DNA of 32,076 bases from an uncultured Bacilli bacterium (GCA_947626125.1 CANQRA010000009.1:1-32076), one strand, 5' to 3'. Positions 7,740 through 15,969 are shown, numbered from the stretch's first letter. The notes: generated from the letters alone by a model not told the origin. A program made the numbers and translations.

Positions 7740-8789
7740 ATGAGAAAAAAGTTAATTTTCGTAAATAATTGTTTACCAAAACTAAGAAAGATATTTCCTA
7801 AGGATATGATCGTGGAAGCAGATTTTATTAGATTTCAAGATGGTTCGGGGAAAGTAAAATTATCGACTGAGTGTAGAGACCAAGATGTTTATGTAATCTG
7901 TGATGTTAATGATAAAACACCTAATCCATATACAGGCCAAATTTTATCACCTGATGACCATGTTAGAGATATTGCCAGAACTGTGGGTGCTTTAAAAGAT
8001 AATCCCGCCCGTAAAAGTTTAATTATTCCTTTTCAACCTTATGGAAGACAACATCGCCGGGTATTTGGCGAATCAACCGAAGCTGCGGATTATTTAAGAG
8101 AGTGTCATTATTTAGGCTTTAAAAATATCCTAACAGTTGACTCTCATGACCCTGATGCTGCCGCGGCTATATCAAAGCATAATTTTGATAATATGTTTGT
8201 GACAAATGAAATGTTAAGAGAATTAGTTATTAAGGAAAAAATCGATTATAAACATCCGGAAAAAATCTTAATTGTTGCCCCAGATGAGGGAGCTCAACAA
8301 AGAGCAAGACATTTTGCTGACCGTTTTGGTTGTAATCATGCTTTTTTCTCTAAAAGAAGAGATGTTACTAAAATAGTTGATGGAAAGAACCCCATTGAAT
8401 CTAAACAATTCGTTGGTTTTTCACCCGAAGAAAAAACAGTTATTATTGTTGATGATATGATTTCCAGTGGGGGAACAATCATTGAAACGGCGAAAGAATT
8501 AAAAAATATGGGAGCTAAAAAGATATATGTCTGCGCTACTTTTGGTTTATTTACAAAAGGGACGAAAGATTTTATTGAAGCATATAAAAATGGCATTATT
8601 AATGGTACATATATTTCTAATTTAACTTATTTAGAAAAAATGCCAATGGATGGTATTAATGTTATTGACTGTACTAATCAAATTAAAGATTTTATTGATG
8701 CTTTACATGAAGGAAAAGAAAATATTTTTGAAGAATTAGGTACCAGGTTTATCTCGGTAGCTAATCTAATTGAAGATGATAATAAATAG
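7740..8789 (+). CDS. prs: Ribose-phosphate pyrophosphokinase (divergent PRPP synthetase)
   Basis: The enzyme makes PRPP from ribose 5-phosphate and ATP for nucleotide, His and Trp synthesis. The 349-aa protein carries the PRPP-binding loop VDDMISSGGT (D238, D239). It also has the family's FQDGSGKVKL near the N-terminus, QPYGRQHRRVFGEST, and DSHDPDA in place of the usual DLHxxQ. It is longer than the usual 310-320 aa and clearly divergent, with extra sequence after strand 2 (NDKTPNPYTGQILSPDD). I prefer the ATG at 7740, preceded by GAGGAG; an in-frame ATG at 7728 has a poorer site. It is a single-gene unit between its own promoter and a terminator. Confidence 0.85.
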   Translation: MRKKLIFVNNCLPKLRKIFPKDMIVEADFIRFQDGSGKVKLSTECRDQDVYVICDVNDKTPNPYTGQILSPDDHVRDIARTVGALKDNPARKSLIIPFQPYGRQHRRVFGESTEAADYLRECHYLGFKNILTVDSHDPDAAAAISKHNFDNMFVTNEMLRELVIKEKIDYKHPEKILIVAPDEGAQQRARHFADRFGCNHAFFSKRRDVTKIVDGKNPIESKQFVGFSPEEKTVIIVDDMISSGGTIIETAKELKNMGAKKIYVCATFGLFTKGTKDFIEAYKNGIINGTYISNLTYLEKMPMDGINVIDCTNQIKDFIDALHEGKENIFEELGTRFISVANLIEDDNK

Positions 8790-8793
8790 CAAT

Positions 8794-8821
8794 AGTAATG
8801 GATTAATTTCATTACTTTTTT
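8794..8821 (+). terminator. Terminator after prs
   Basis: AGTAATG and CATTACT form a 7-bp stem around a 9-nt loop, followed by a T-run. Confidence 0.75.
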
Positions 8822-8845
8822 CATGTATTTTTGAATTGTGTTCTA

Positions 8846-8874
8846 TTTACAAATTAAAAATCCTCCTTTATAAT
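8846..8874 (+). promoter_or_regulatory. Promoter of ackA
   Basis: TTTACA (8846-8851), a 17-bp spacer and TATAAT (8869-8874), 19 nt before the start codon. It has the same hexamers and spacing as the prs promoter but no palindrome. Confidence 0.7.
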
Positions 8875-8892
8875 TGATATTGAGGTGTTAGA

Positions 8893-10089
8893 ATGAAAAT
8901 ATTATCAGTAAATGCTGGTAGTTCATCACTTAAATTTAATTGTATTGAATTACCAGAAGAAAGAGAATTAATAAGTGGCTATTTTGAGAAAATTGGCTTG
9001 AGTGATAGTTTTTATAGTATTAAAATTAATGGCGAAAAAACAAAGAAACAAGCAGAGCTTAAAGACCATAGTGAAGCTATTAAATATTTAATCGAAGAAT
9101 TATTTAATAATAATATTATTAAATCCTTAGATGAAATAGATGGTGTTGGTCATCGTATTGTTCATGGAGGAGACAAATATAATAAATCAACAATAATAGA
9201 TGATGATGTAATTAAAACAGTGGAAGAATTATCTTCACTTGCTCCTTTACATAATCCTGCAAATATTGTTGGGATTAAAGCTTTTAGAGAAGCAATGCCT
9301 AATACACCAATGGTTGGGGTTTTTGATACGGCTTTTCATCAAACGATGCAAGAAAAAGAATATTTATATCCCGTTCCAAAAGAATGGTACCAAAGGTATG
9401 GTGTCCGTAAATATGGGTTCCATGGCACTAGTCATCGTTACATAACGAAAAAGATGCAAGAAATATTAGGTAAAGAAGATGTCAATATAATTAGTTGTCA
9501 TATTGGTAGTGGAGGAAGCTTGTGTTGTATTAAAGATGGCAAAAGCATCGATACAACTATGGGCTTTAGTCCTAACTCGGGTATTATGATGGGAACAAGA
9601 TGTGGAGATATCGATTATTCTATTATTCCTTATATGATGAAAAATGCCCATATGAGTATAGAAGAAGTTGACAATGTTTTAAATAAACAAAGTGGACTTT
9701 TAGCTATAAGTGAAAAATATTCTGACCATCGCGATATTGAAAATGGTATGGCTGAAAATGATGAAAAATGCATTTTAGCTAATGATATGTATATCGATAA
9801 AATAGTATCATATATCGCTCGTTATTATGTAGCCCTAGATGGTAAGGTTGATGCTATAGTCTTTACCGCGGGACTTGGGGAAAATGCCCGAGAATTTAGA
9901 GAAAATATTATTAATAAATTATCTTCTTTAGGTATTTATATTGACTATGATAAAAATGATAGTATAGCTAGTTATTTAGATAAACATGAGGGAATAATAT
10001 CGAGTGAAGAATCTAGTGTTAAAGTTTATGTTATTCCAACAAATGAAGAATTAATGATTGCTCTTGATACCCAAGAATTAATTGGTTAA
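8893..10089 (+). CDS. ackA: Acetate kinase
   Basis: Acetate kinase makes ATP from acetyl phosphate, usually as the last step of acetate fermentation. The 398-aa length is normal. Family motifs are all present: VNAGSSSLKF at the N-terminus, GHRIVHGG, FDTAFHQTM, YGFHGTSHRY, CHIGSGGS, MMGTRCGDID and FTAGLGEN. The GAGGTG ribosome site is close to consensus. It has its own promoter; no phosphotransacetylase gene is adjacent. The next gene starts about 20 nt downstream without a visible terminator, so nrnA and recX may share this transcript. Confidence 0.97.
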   Translation: MKILSVNAGSSSLKFNCIELPEERELISGYFEKIGLSDSFYSIKINGEKTKKQAELKDHSEAIKYLIEELFNNNIIKSLDEIDGVGHRIVHGGDKYNKSTIIDDDVIKTVEELSSLAPLHNPANIVGIKAFREAMPNTPMVGVFDTAFHQTMQEKEYLYPVPKEWYQRYGVRKYGFHGTSHRYITKKMQEILGKEDVNIISCHIGSGGSLCCIKDGKSIDTTMGFSPNSGIMMGTRCGDIDYSIIPYMMKNAHMSIEEVDNVLNKQSGLLAISEKYSDHRDIENGMAENDEKCILANDMYIDKIVSYIARYYVALDGKVDAIVFTAGLGENAREFRENIINKLSSLGIYIDYDKNDSIASYLDKHEGIISSEESSVKVYVIPTNEELMIALDTQELIG

Positions 10090-10108
10090 TTAGAAAGGAA
10101 GATGCCTT

Positions 10109-11080
10109 ATAATAAATAAAAAAATATTAAATAAAATTTATAACGAAATAAAGAAAAATCAAGATATTGTTATTTTAAGGCATGTGGGGCCCGACCCTGA
10201 TGCAATATGTTCTTCCTTAGCTTTAAGGGATGCAATTAAATTAACTTTTCCCCAAAAGAATGTTTATGCGGGTGGGGTAGGAGTTGCTAAATTTAAGAAG
10301 TATGGTAATCTGGATAAATTAGATTACGATAAATTAAATGATGTTTTACTAATTACCTTAGATGTGCCAAATATGGCAAGAATAGATGGCATAGAAAATC
10401 TAAATTATAAAGTAATAATGCAAATTGATCATCATCCTAAACAAGATATTAAAGCCAAAGTAGAATGGGTAGATGAAAGTAAATCAAGTACTTGTCAAAT
10501 GGTTACCGAATTAATACTAAATACTAAATTAGCTTTAAATCAAAGTATTGCGAGTAATTTATTTTTAGGTATTGTTTCTGATAGTGAAAGATTTTCTTTA
10601 AAAAATACGACGATTGAAACATTGGAAACGGTGGTTCAGTTACTCAAAAAAAGTCATATAGATTTTACCAATCTTTATGAGAAATTATATGTAAGACCAT
10701 TTAGTGAGTACAAATTTATTGCTTATATTACAAATAATTTAGTAATTGATGAGCATCACTTTGGCTATATTAAAATAAGCGATGATGTTTTAAGAGAATA
10801 TAATGTAGATGTGGCAACACCTTCAAATTTAATTAATAATTATAATTTTATTGATGATTTATTAGTGTGGACTTTTGTAACCGAAGATGTTAAGAATAAT
10901 CAATATAAAATTAGTATTCGGAGTAGAGGCCCTATCATTAATGAAATAGCCAGCAAATATAATGGGGGAGGGCATAAATACGCCAGTGGAGTTAAAGTAA
11001 AAGAAATGAAAGAAGTAGATGAATTACTTAAAGATTTAAGTATAGCATGTTTAAATTATGAAAATAGAAAAGATAGTTAA
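10109..11080 (+). CDS. nrnA: DHH/DHHA1 phosphoesterase (NrnA-like nanoRNase/pAp phosphatase)
   Basis: NrnA-type enzymes degrade 2-5 nt RNA fragments and dephosphorylate pAp. Motifs in order are RHVGPDPDA (motif I), TLDVPN (II), IDHHPK (DHH, III) and GIVSDSERF (IV). The C-terminal DHHA1 domain carries RGPIINEIASKYNGGGHKYASG. The frame opens at 10094 after a TAG and contains no ATG, GTG or TTG until GTG 10184. A start there would cut into motif I and remove its His and the first beta strand. A good AGAAAGGAAG site at 10092-10101 points to initiation at an ATA codon at 10109 (or 10112), giving about 323 aa. The start is therefore uncertain; an indel near ATG 10102 is the other reading. recX overlaps the 3' end. 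Confidence 0.85.
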   Translation: MINKKILNKIYNEIKKNQDIVILRHVGPDPDAICSSLALRDAIKLTFPQKNVYAGGVGVAKFKKYGNLDKLDYDKLNDVLLITLDVPNMARIDGIENLNYKVIMQIDHHPKQDIKAKVEWVDESKSSTCQMVTELILNTKLALNQSIASNLFLGIVSDSERFSLKNTTIETLETVVQLLKKSHIDFTNLYEKLYVRPFSEYKFIAYITNNLVIDEHHFGYIKISDDVLREYNVDVATPSNLINNYNFIDDLLVWTFVTEDVKNNQYKISIRSRGPIINEIASKYNGGGHKYASGVKVKEMKEVDELLKDLSIACLNYENRKDS

Positions 11081-11786
11081 GAAAAAAAGTAGTCTTTATG
11101 AATTATATTTAAGTAATGGTGAGAAGATTAGTTTATATGATGATGTTATTTTAAAATATGAATTACTTTTAAAAAGAGAAATTGACGAAGATAAATTAAC
11201 AGAAATTTTAAATTATAATAGTTATTTGGAAAGCTATAATATTGCTTTAAAATTTATTAGTAGTAAACTAAGGGTAGAAAAAGAAATTCGCAATAAATTA
11301 AAAGATTATAGTAAAGAGGCAATTAATTATACCATAGAAAGACTAAAAAAAGAGAATTTATTAAATGATCAAATATATATAAAAGCTTATATAAATGATG
11401 AAGTAAATTTAAAATTTATTGGTCCTAATAATATTTATTATAATTTAAAAAAATTAGGCTTTAAAGATGATGACATTAAAGATTATTTAGATACTTTTGC
11501 GAGTGATATATGGCAAAGTAAGATTAAAAAATATGTTGATAAAAAAATCAAAAGTAACAATAATTTATCGCCAATTATGTTAAAGTTAAAGGTAACTAAT
11601 GATTTACTTAATAAAGGATTTTATAAAGAAGACATTAATAAAGTATTAAATGAAACTTCCTTTAATTTTAGCCAAGAAATATATGATAGAGAATATCTTA
11701 AATTAAAAAATAAATTAAGTAAAAAATATAGTGGTAATGAATTAGAATACTATATAAAAATGAAATTAAAACAAAAAGGATTTTAA
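11058..11786 (+). CDS. recX: Regulatory protein RecX
   Basis: RecX binds RecA filaments and modulates recombination. The 242-aa product is a chain of three-helix repeats; typical sequence includes ALKFISSKLRVEKEIRNKL and the pattern INYTIERLKKENLLND. Length and lysine richness fit RecX of low-GC Gram-positives. The start at 11058 overlaps the nrnA end by 23 nt, implying coupled translation; no strong ribosome site is visible. recA is not nearby. The similarity is of the repeat type rather than a single hallmark motif, so confidence is a little below that of the enzymes. Confidence 0.85.
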   Translation: MKIEKIVKKKSSLYELYLSNGEKISLYDDVILKYELLLKREIDEDKLTEILNYNSYLESYNIALKFISSKLRVEKEIRNKLKDYSKEAINYTIERLKKENLLNDQIYIKAYINDEVNLKFIGPNNIYYNLKKLGFKDDDIKDYLDTFASDIWQSKIKKYVDKKIKSNNNLSPIMLKLKVTNDLLNKGFYKEDINKVLNETSFNFSQEIYDREYLKLKNKLSKKYSGNELEYYIKMKLKQKGF

Positions 11787-11807
11787 GGTTAACTTAAGTC
11801 CTTTTTT
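11773..11807 (+). terminator. Terminator after recX
   Basis: AAAAAGGA-t-TTAAG pairs with CTTAA-g-TCCTTTTTT (small internal mismatch) around the recX stop. Confidence 0.65.
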
Positions 11808-11896
11808 AGTGTAAATATATTGTATATTGCTTGTAAAGTAATACAATTTTATATCTATTTGTTGTAAAATTAAAATAGAAGTAGGAGATATAAAAT

Positions 11897-12337
11897 ATGG
11901 AAGTAAATTTTCGCATAGCTAAAGAAGAAGATATTGAAGAAATTATCAAATTATGTAATGAATGTTTTAATGAAGAAACCAATATTGAATATGCCAAAAG
12001 AATATATAAAGAAAATGAAAATGATGATAAACAGATTTATTTAGTTGGTACTATTGAGGGAAAAGTAGTAGCGCATACAAAAATAACTATCATTCCAACA
12101 ATTTATGAAAAAATGAATACCTACGCGATTTTAAATCATGTTTGTGTTAAACCGGAATATAGAAGACATAATATTGCGACCAAGATGCTTGATGAATGTA
12201 CAAGAATTTGCCGTGAAAAGAAGTGTGTGGCCATGGAATTATGGTCGATGAATTTTAGAGTCCCCGCCCATGAGTGTTATAAACATTATGGTTTTGTGGT
12301 GAATGATGCTAAATTCTTTTCCAAGGAATTAAATTAG
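11897..12337 (+). CDS. GNAT family N-acetyltransferase
   Basis: The 146-aa protein is a single GNAT domain using acetyl-CoA. The N-terminus VNFRIAKEEDIEEI is the typical first strand and helix. The acyl-CoA loop appears as VCVKPEYRRHNIATKML (motif A, R-x-x-x-I-A). The final strand region reads ELWSMNFRVPAHECYKHYGFV, close to the common 'N..A...Y.k.GF' pattern. The substrate cannot be told. AGGAGAT precedes the start. The next gene begins 13 nt after the stop, so they are likely one transcript. Confidence 0.9.
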   Translation: MEVNFRIAKEEDIEEIIKLCNECFNEETNIEYAKRIYKENENDDKQIYLVGTIEGKVVAHTKITIIPTIYEKMNTYAILNHVCVKPEYRRHNIATKMLDECTRICREKKCVAMELWSMNFRVPAHECYKHYGFVVNDAKFFSKELN

Positions 12338-12350
12338 AAAGAGGTATGAA

Positions 12351-12998
12351 ATGAAAATAAGTAATATATATATTGGTGGTTGGTTTCAAAGAACAATGTT
12401 ACAATTATCCGAAATTTATGATTTTTTAAGAGAGATAAAAACCCAATTAAAATTAGATAGCAAGAAATTAGCTAATTATCATAAAAACCTAGAAATTGGT
12501 AAAATTGAATATGGGGTACAAGGGGAAGAATATATTGAAATTACCACTGCCCTTAATATAACAGTTAAAATATTTGAAGATGGTCTAATTATTTTAAAAA
12601 ATAACAGTGTAAATGAGAATACTTTATTTGCGGATATTAATAAATTAACAGATTATTATGAAAATAGATTATCCCCAGCCTTTAGTTATTTGTTTAGTTT
12701 AGGGGCTCCCGTACCAAAGGAATTAGCCAACATTGAAACTGTCTATCCATATTTTATTGTTTGTGATAATGCTACAAAAGAAGATATGACAGAACTTTTA
12801 AGCCAAACAGAAAAGCAAAAGTATTTTGAGTTTAATAATCCTAAATATGATGTTTTAAGAGGGGATAAGTATTACTTCATTAATAATAAAAAACAATCCA
12901 TAGATAACATCGAAAGATATATTGAAGAACAAATCTTTATTAGAGAATTTAAAGGACAATTACATAGATATTTAAATATTCATCGTAGTAAATGCTAA
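12351..12998 (+). CDS. Hypothetical protein, N-terminal part of a frameshifted gene
   Basis: This 215-aa ORF starts well (AAAGAGGT before the ATG) and follows the GNAT gene closely. It contains notable segments IYIGGWFQRTML at the start, AFSYLFSLGAPVPKELANI in the middle, and REFKGQLHRYLNIHR just before a stop at 12996-12998. A +1 frame is already open from 12976 and continues without interruption into the downstream membrane ORF ending at 13500. The two parts therefore look like one original gene of about 380 residues: a soluble N-terminal region followed by helical segments and two membrane helices. I do not recognise a characterised family. The sequence here holds no homopolymer or classic slippery heptamer. 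Confidence 0.7.
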   Translation: MKISNIYIGGWFQRTMLQLSEIYDFLREIKTQLKLDSKKLANYHKNLEIGKIEYGVQGEEYIEITTALNITVKIFEDGLIILKNNSVNENTLFADINKLTDYYENRLSPAFSYLFSLGAPVPKELANIETVYPYFIVCDNATKEDMTELLSQTEKQKYFEFNNPKYDVLRGDKYYFINNKKQSIDNIERYIEEQIFIREFKGQLHRYLNIHRSKC

Positions 12999-13086
12999 TG
13001 TTAAAGGATCAGAAATAATTAAGTTTACTACCAAATTAGAGGGGTATGCGAAAACGATAAATTTAATTGAAGGTAGAATTAACCAA

Positions 13087-13500
13087 ATGAGTACCTATAT
13101 TTCTACAAGAGAAAAAATTGCTAAAAGTGATGCAGAGCTTGCTGAGTTCTTAGCTATCTCAGGTTATCGTTATGAAACGCTTAGAGATACTTTAGAATAT
13201 ATTAAATACTTGTGGTCAATGATGAAAAATTATGTTCAATCAGCGCAAAAATTATTTGATGGCATTAAACAAGATATTACCTCTAGTTCAGTTGATAGTT
13301 TAACTATTGTTTCATCTATGACCGCGGGAGCAGCATTACTTGATTTATTTACAGGATCAGCGCCAACATTTACTATTTTTGGCGTAGTCTATTTCTTTAT
13401 CTTAGCCTTTATTGGTTGGGCTTCAACTAAAATATTGAGCAAGATTTCTAAAAATCGGAAGTATGAAGTATCCGATATAACTTATGATAAAAATATATAA
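13087..13500 (+). CDS. Hypothetical membrane protein, C-terminal part of a frameshifted gene
   Basis: The 137-aa ORF from ATG 13087 has no good ribosome site at a normal distance. Its frame is open upstream back to 12976, encoding VKGSEIIKFTTKLEGY and similar helical sequence, which suggests translation once came from the upstream gene. Residues 1-75 are amphipathic helices (MSTYISTREKIAK, DTLEYIKYLWSMMKNYV). Residues about 75-125 form two membrane helices separated by a short TGSAPTFT loop, and a basic tail follows. The arrangement (soluble domain, long helices, two C-terminal membrane helices) is reminiscent of CorA-like or Rmd1-like membrane proteins, but no signature of either is present. 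Confidence 0.65.
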   Translation: MSTYISTREKIAKSDAELAEFLAISGYRYETLRDTLEYIKYLWSMMKNYVQSAQKLFDGIKQDITSSSVDSLTIVSSMTAGAALLDLFTGSAPTFTIFGVVYFFILAFIGWASTKILSKISKNRKYEVSDITYDKNI

Positions 13501-13503
13501 AAT

Positions 13504-13540
13504 AAAAAGGTGATGGAATGTATTTAATTCATCACCTTTT
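13504..13540. terminator. Bidirectional terminator
   Basis: AAAAGGTGATG and CATCACCTTTT form an 11-bp stem, extended by GAAT/ATTC with a bulge. It has A- and T-rich flanks and lies between two convergent genes. Confidence 0.8.
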
Positions 13541-13555
13541 ATAAACTAATTTTAA

Positions 13556-14578
13556 TTATTCGGCTGTGTCTTCTTTAGCGTTAAGTTCAGCATTTAAGTT
13601 GATACCATATTCGCTATCTAAATCAGAATCAACAATATCCATATTATATAAGTCGCGATAATATTTTAAAGTATGAATTCTAATCTTGCTATCTTCTTCA
13701 ATTTCTCTATCAGCTAATATTTCTGTAATTTTAGATTTTAAGTTTTCTAAAGTATCTTTTTCTCTGGTTGCATTACGATAAATAACATGATAGCCAAGTT
13801 CCGTAGTAACCATTTCTTTGCTATATTCGCCATCTTTTAATTTATATGCTGCATCTACTAATTCATCATATTCATGCCCTAAAACATAGTAGTTAATGTC
13901 GCCTAAGTTACCATCTTTACTCTTCGTACTTTCATCTTCAGAATATTCTTTAACTAATTCTTTAAAAGTAGTAAGAACATCTTTAGAATCTTTTAATTTT
14001 TTAAGAATTTCATCAACAGTAGCTTTCGCTTTGGCTTCAGCTTCTTTTTTCTCATCACTAGTCATACTATCTGTAACTTTAGGAACTACTAAAATATGAT
14101 AAACTTCAATATCGCCTTTAGCTTCTTTATTATAGTAATTTTCAATATCTTTATCAGTTACTTGTAATTTAGCATATGCGTCAATGGCATGACTGCGTAA
14201 GCTTTCAACATATACATAGTCTTTATAAGCATCAATTGATGGGAATTTGGTATAATTCTCCATAAAAGCTAATAAAGCATCTTCACCACCATAATAAGTA
14301 ATCATAGCTTCAACAGTATTTTCAGCTTCTTCTAAGGCATCATCAGTATAATCGGCAAATTCTGTTTCGAAGATATATTTATCGATTAAATCTGTTGTAG
14401 TAGATAATCCATATTCCTTTTTTAATACTTCATAAATGTCATTGGCACTGATTGAATGTTCTTTATCATCTTTCTTAAATGTAACCACCGCTTCTTCACC
14501 ATTAGCAAGTTTTGGTATTCTTCCACATCCACATAATGATAAAAGACATACAGCACTTATAATAAAAATTTTTTTCAT
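13556..14578 (-). CDS. prsA: PrsA-like peptidyl-prolyl isomerase lipoprotein (foldase)
   Basis: PrsA foldases help exported proteins fold on the outer face of the membrane. The start is ATG at 14578, preceded by GAGGAGG; upstream extension of the frame is spurious. A lipoprotein signal peptide ends LCGC, with Cys18 as the lipidated residue. The parvulin-type rotamase domain spans about residues 157-270 with VYHILVVP, DGNLGDINYY and ELGYHVIYR, the usual conserved blocks. Flanking acidic helices resemble the chaperone lobes of PrsA. The C-terminus is acidic and Asp/Glu-rich. Length (340 aa) is within the family range. Confidence 0.9.
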   Translation of the reverse strand: MKKIFIISAVCLLSLCGCGRIPKLANGEEAVVTFKKDDKEHSISANDIYEVLKKEYGLSTTTDLIDKYIFETEFADYTDDALEEAENTVEAMITYYGGEDALLAFMENYTKFPSIDAYKDYVYVESLRSHAIDAYAKLQVTDKDIENYYNKEAKGDIEVYHILVVPKVTDSMTSDEKKEAEAKAKATVDEILKKLKDSKDVLTTFKELVKEYSEDESTKSKDGNLGDINYYVLGHEYDELVDAAYKLKDGEYSKEMVTTELGYHVIYRNATREKDTLENLKSKITEILADREIEEDSKIRIHTLKYYRDLYNMDIVDSDLDSEYGINLNAELNAKEDTAE

Positions 14579-14597
14579 TTTTTCCTCCTCAAGCTTT

Positions 14598-14626
14598 ATT
14601 ATATCAAAAGTATTTAATAAATACAA
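14598..14626 (-). promoter_or_regulatory. Promoter of prsA
   Basis: On the minus strand, TTGTAT, a 17-bp spacer and TATAAT preceded by TGA (an extended -10), about 20 nt from the start codon. Confidence 0.5.
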
Positions 14627-14641
14627 TGAAATTAAGCACTC

Positions 14642-14668
14642 ACACTTAAAAAGATTAACCATAAATTA
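14642..14668 (+). promoter_or_regulatory. Possible late-sporulation (sigma-K-like) promoter
   Basis: CATAAATTA (14660-14668) matches the sigma-K -10 pattern CATAnnnTA, and an AC at 14642-14643 sits 16 bp upstream as a possible -35. A start near 14675 leaves room for the AAAGGAGG site. Such matches arise easily in AT-rich DNA; the sporulation-type genes below give it some weight. Confidence 0.35.
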
Positions 14669-14699
14669 TTAATGAATAGACATAAAGGAGGAGTGAATT

Positions 14700-14786
14700 A
14701 TGAGTTGTGGAAATAACGGAATTGGCGCTGCTATTATATTAGTATTATTTATTTTACTTATCATAATTGTAGGAGCCTACATTTAG
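14700..14786 (+). CDS. YjcZ-like sporulation peptide (28 aa)
   Basis: A 28-codon ORF with a consensus AAAGGAGG site. The sequence begins MSCGNNGIGAA and continues as one hydrophobic helix ending IIIVGAYI. This short Gly-rich head plus single membrane helix is the form of the YjcZ/YjcM/YhcO group annotated as sporulation proteins in Bacilli. The Cys at position 3 is shared with the next peptide. Exact function in the spore is unknown. Confidence 0.75.
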   Translation: MSCGNNGIGAAIILVLFILLIIIVGAYI

Positions 14787-14808
14787 TCTAACTTAAAGGA
14801 GGTATATA

Positions 14809-14949
14809 ATGAGCTGTTGTAATAAAGGTGGGCAAGGAGGAAATCCTTGTAACCAAAATAACAATAATAATGCTTACAGCTACTTTTTTATAGTATTAAT
14901 ATTGTATATATTACTTGCTATAATTATTGGTGGAAGTATTATTTACTAA
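14809..14949 (+). CDS. YjcZ-like sporulation peptide (46 aa)
   Basis: The second tiny ORF lies 22 nt downstream of the first, with AAAGGAGG before the ATG. It begins MSCCNKGGQGGNPC, followed by an Asn run and a C-terminal hydrophobic helix ending GGSIIY. The layout is the same as its neighbour, but with a longer Cys/Gly/Asn-rich head containing three cysteines (C3, C4, C14) that could cross-link or bind metal. The pair look like diverged tandem copies in one transcript. Confidence 0.7.
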   Translation: MSCCNKGGQGGNPCNQNNNNNAYSYFFIVLILYILLAIIIGGSIIY

Positions 14950-14971
14950 AGAAGCGCAGGCTTCTTTTTTT
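14948..14971 (+). terminator. Terminator after the YjcZ-like pair
   Basis: AAGAAGC and GCTTCTT around a GCAG loop, then a T-tract. Confidence 0.85.
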
Positions 14972-14988
14972 GTATTTGTTGGTTAATC

Positions 14989-15016
14989 TTGACAAAGAAA
15001 AATAAAAGAGTATACT
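14989..15016 (+). promoter_or_regulatory. Promoter upstream of the interrupted gene
   Basis: Consensus TTGACA (14989-14994), a 16-bp spacer and TATACT (15011-15016), 29 nt before the ATG at 15046. Confidence 0.65.
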
Positions 15017-15045
15017 AATTTATCAGTAAAAAAGAGGGGAATTGT

Positions 15046-15969
15046 ATGAAAGAGTTAACGAATAATACCATGAGTATCATAAATAGTATTAGAATAATAA
15101 CAAAAGATATATTGGCATTTTATTATGCATTAATAAATAGTAAAGAAATTAATGAAGATATGATAAAAGAACTAAAACATAATATCGAGCTTTGTCATAG
15201 TCTTTATGAATCTTTAGGGAATAATCCAGCCGATATGCAAGCCATCCTTCAATATTTAAACCCTCCAAAAGCTTTAAATTATCCTAGCGATGATATTGAT
15301 GCTATATTAAAGGGAGTTGACTTAGTTAATTATCGGATAACTAAAAATATTGCGCATATTTTATTTAGTCATCCTAAAGTTATGATAAATAATACGCTTT
15401 TAGTTCATCCTTATGCTTATCCTGTCATAAGTATATCTTGTAGTGATATTATTAACTCGTTAATTGCTATTTTAAATCAATATATTAATGATGATAATTT
15501 AGATGAGGATAAAAAGCATTATTTAAGAAAAATGTTATTTTATCTATTATTTGTTAATCCTAGAGTAGAGAGTTCTTTAATAGAGCAAGGGTTTGGAATT
15601 AATTATGAAATAGAATGGCATCTTACTGATGTTACCGAAGAATTAGGAATAGATTTAGTTATTGCGTAAGCCGAAAGACGTAATATAGTAGGAAGTATTT
15701 ATAATAAATGGGCTTCTTATTATCTTTATAATTTTGATGGCCAAGATAAAAATCTAATTCTATTTTCCCAAATATTACTACGTATGTGTTTAATGTTTTA
15801 TGGAAATGAACGTGCCTTAGAAATAAGAGATAAAGTTTTACAAGATTGGCATGAAAAAGTTTATAATGAACCAACTAATATCTTATTTTCTTTAGGAATT
15901 AAAGAAATATTTTCTCATTTAGAAGAAGATAAGAGTAGAGTAATTAAAGGCAAAAAAAGAGCTATTTAA
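15046..15969 (+). pseudogene. Hypothetical protein gene interrupted by one in-frame TAA
   Basis: A good start (AGAGGGG before ATG 15046) leads to a 207-aa ORF ending in TAA at 15667-15669. The same frame then stays open for another 99 codons to a TAA at 15967-15969, just before the terminator. The continuation has no ribosome site of its own until an internal ATG at 15784, and its composition matches the first part (NKWASYYLYNFDGQD, QDWHEKVYNEPTN). I therefore read it as one gene of about 306 residues broken by a single nonsense codon. The protein is mostly helical with no membrane segment or motif I recognise. Both pieces may still be expressed, or the stop may be read through. Confidence 0.65.

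Noticed and set aside
13896-14099. Plus-strand ORF opposite prsA
   Set aside because: It is antisense to a well-supported foldase gene and has no start signal or recognisable sequence.
15784-15969. A separate 61-aa plus-strand ORF
   Set aside because: It is in the same frame as the 15046 ORF, with no ribosome site, and the frame is open all the way from the internal TAA. It is the tail of the interrupted gene.
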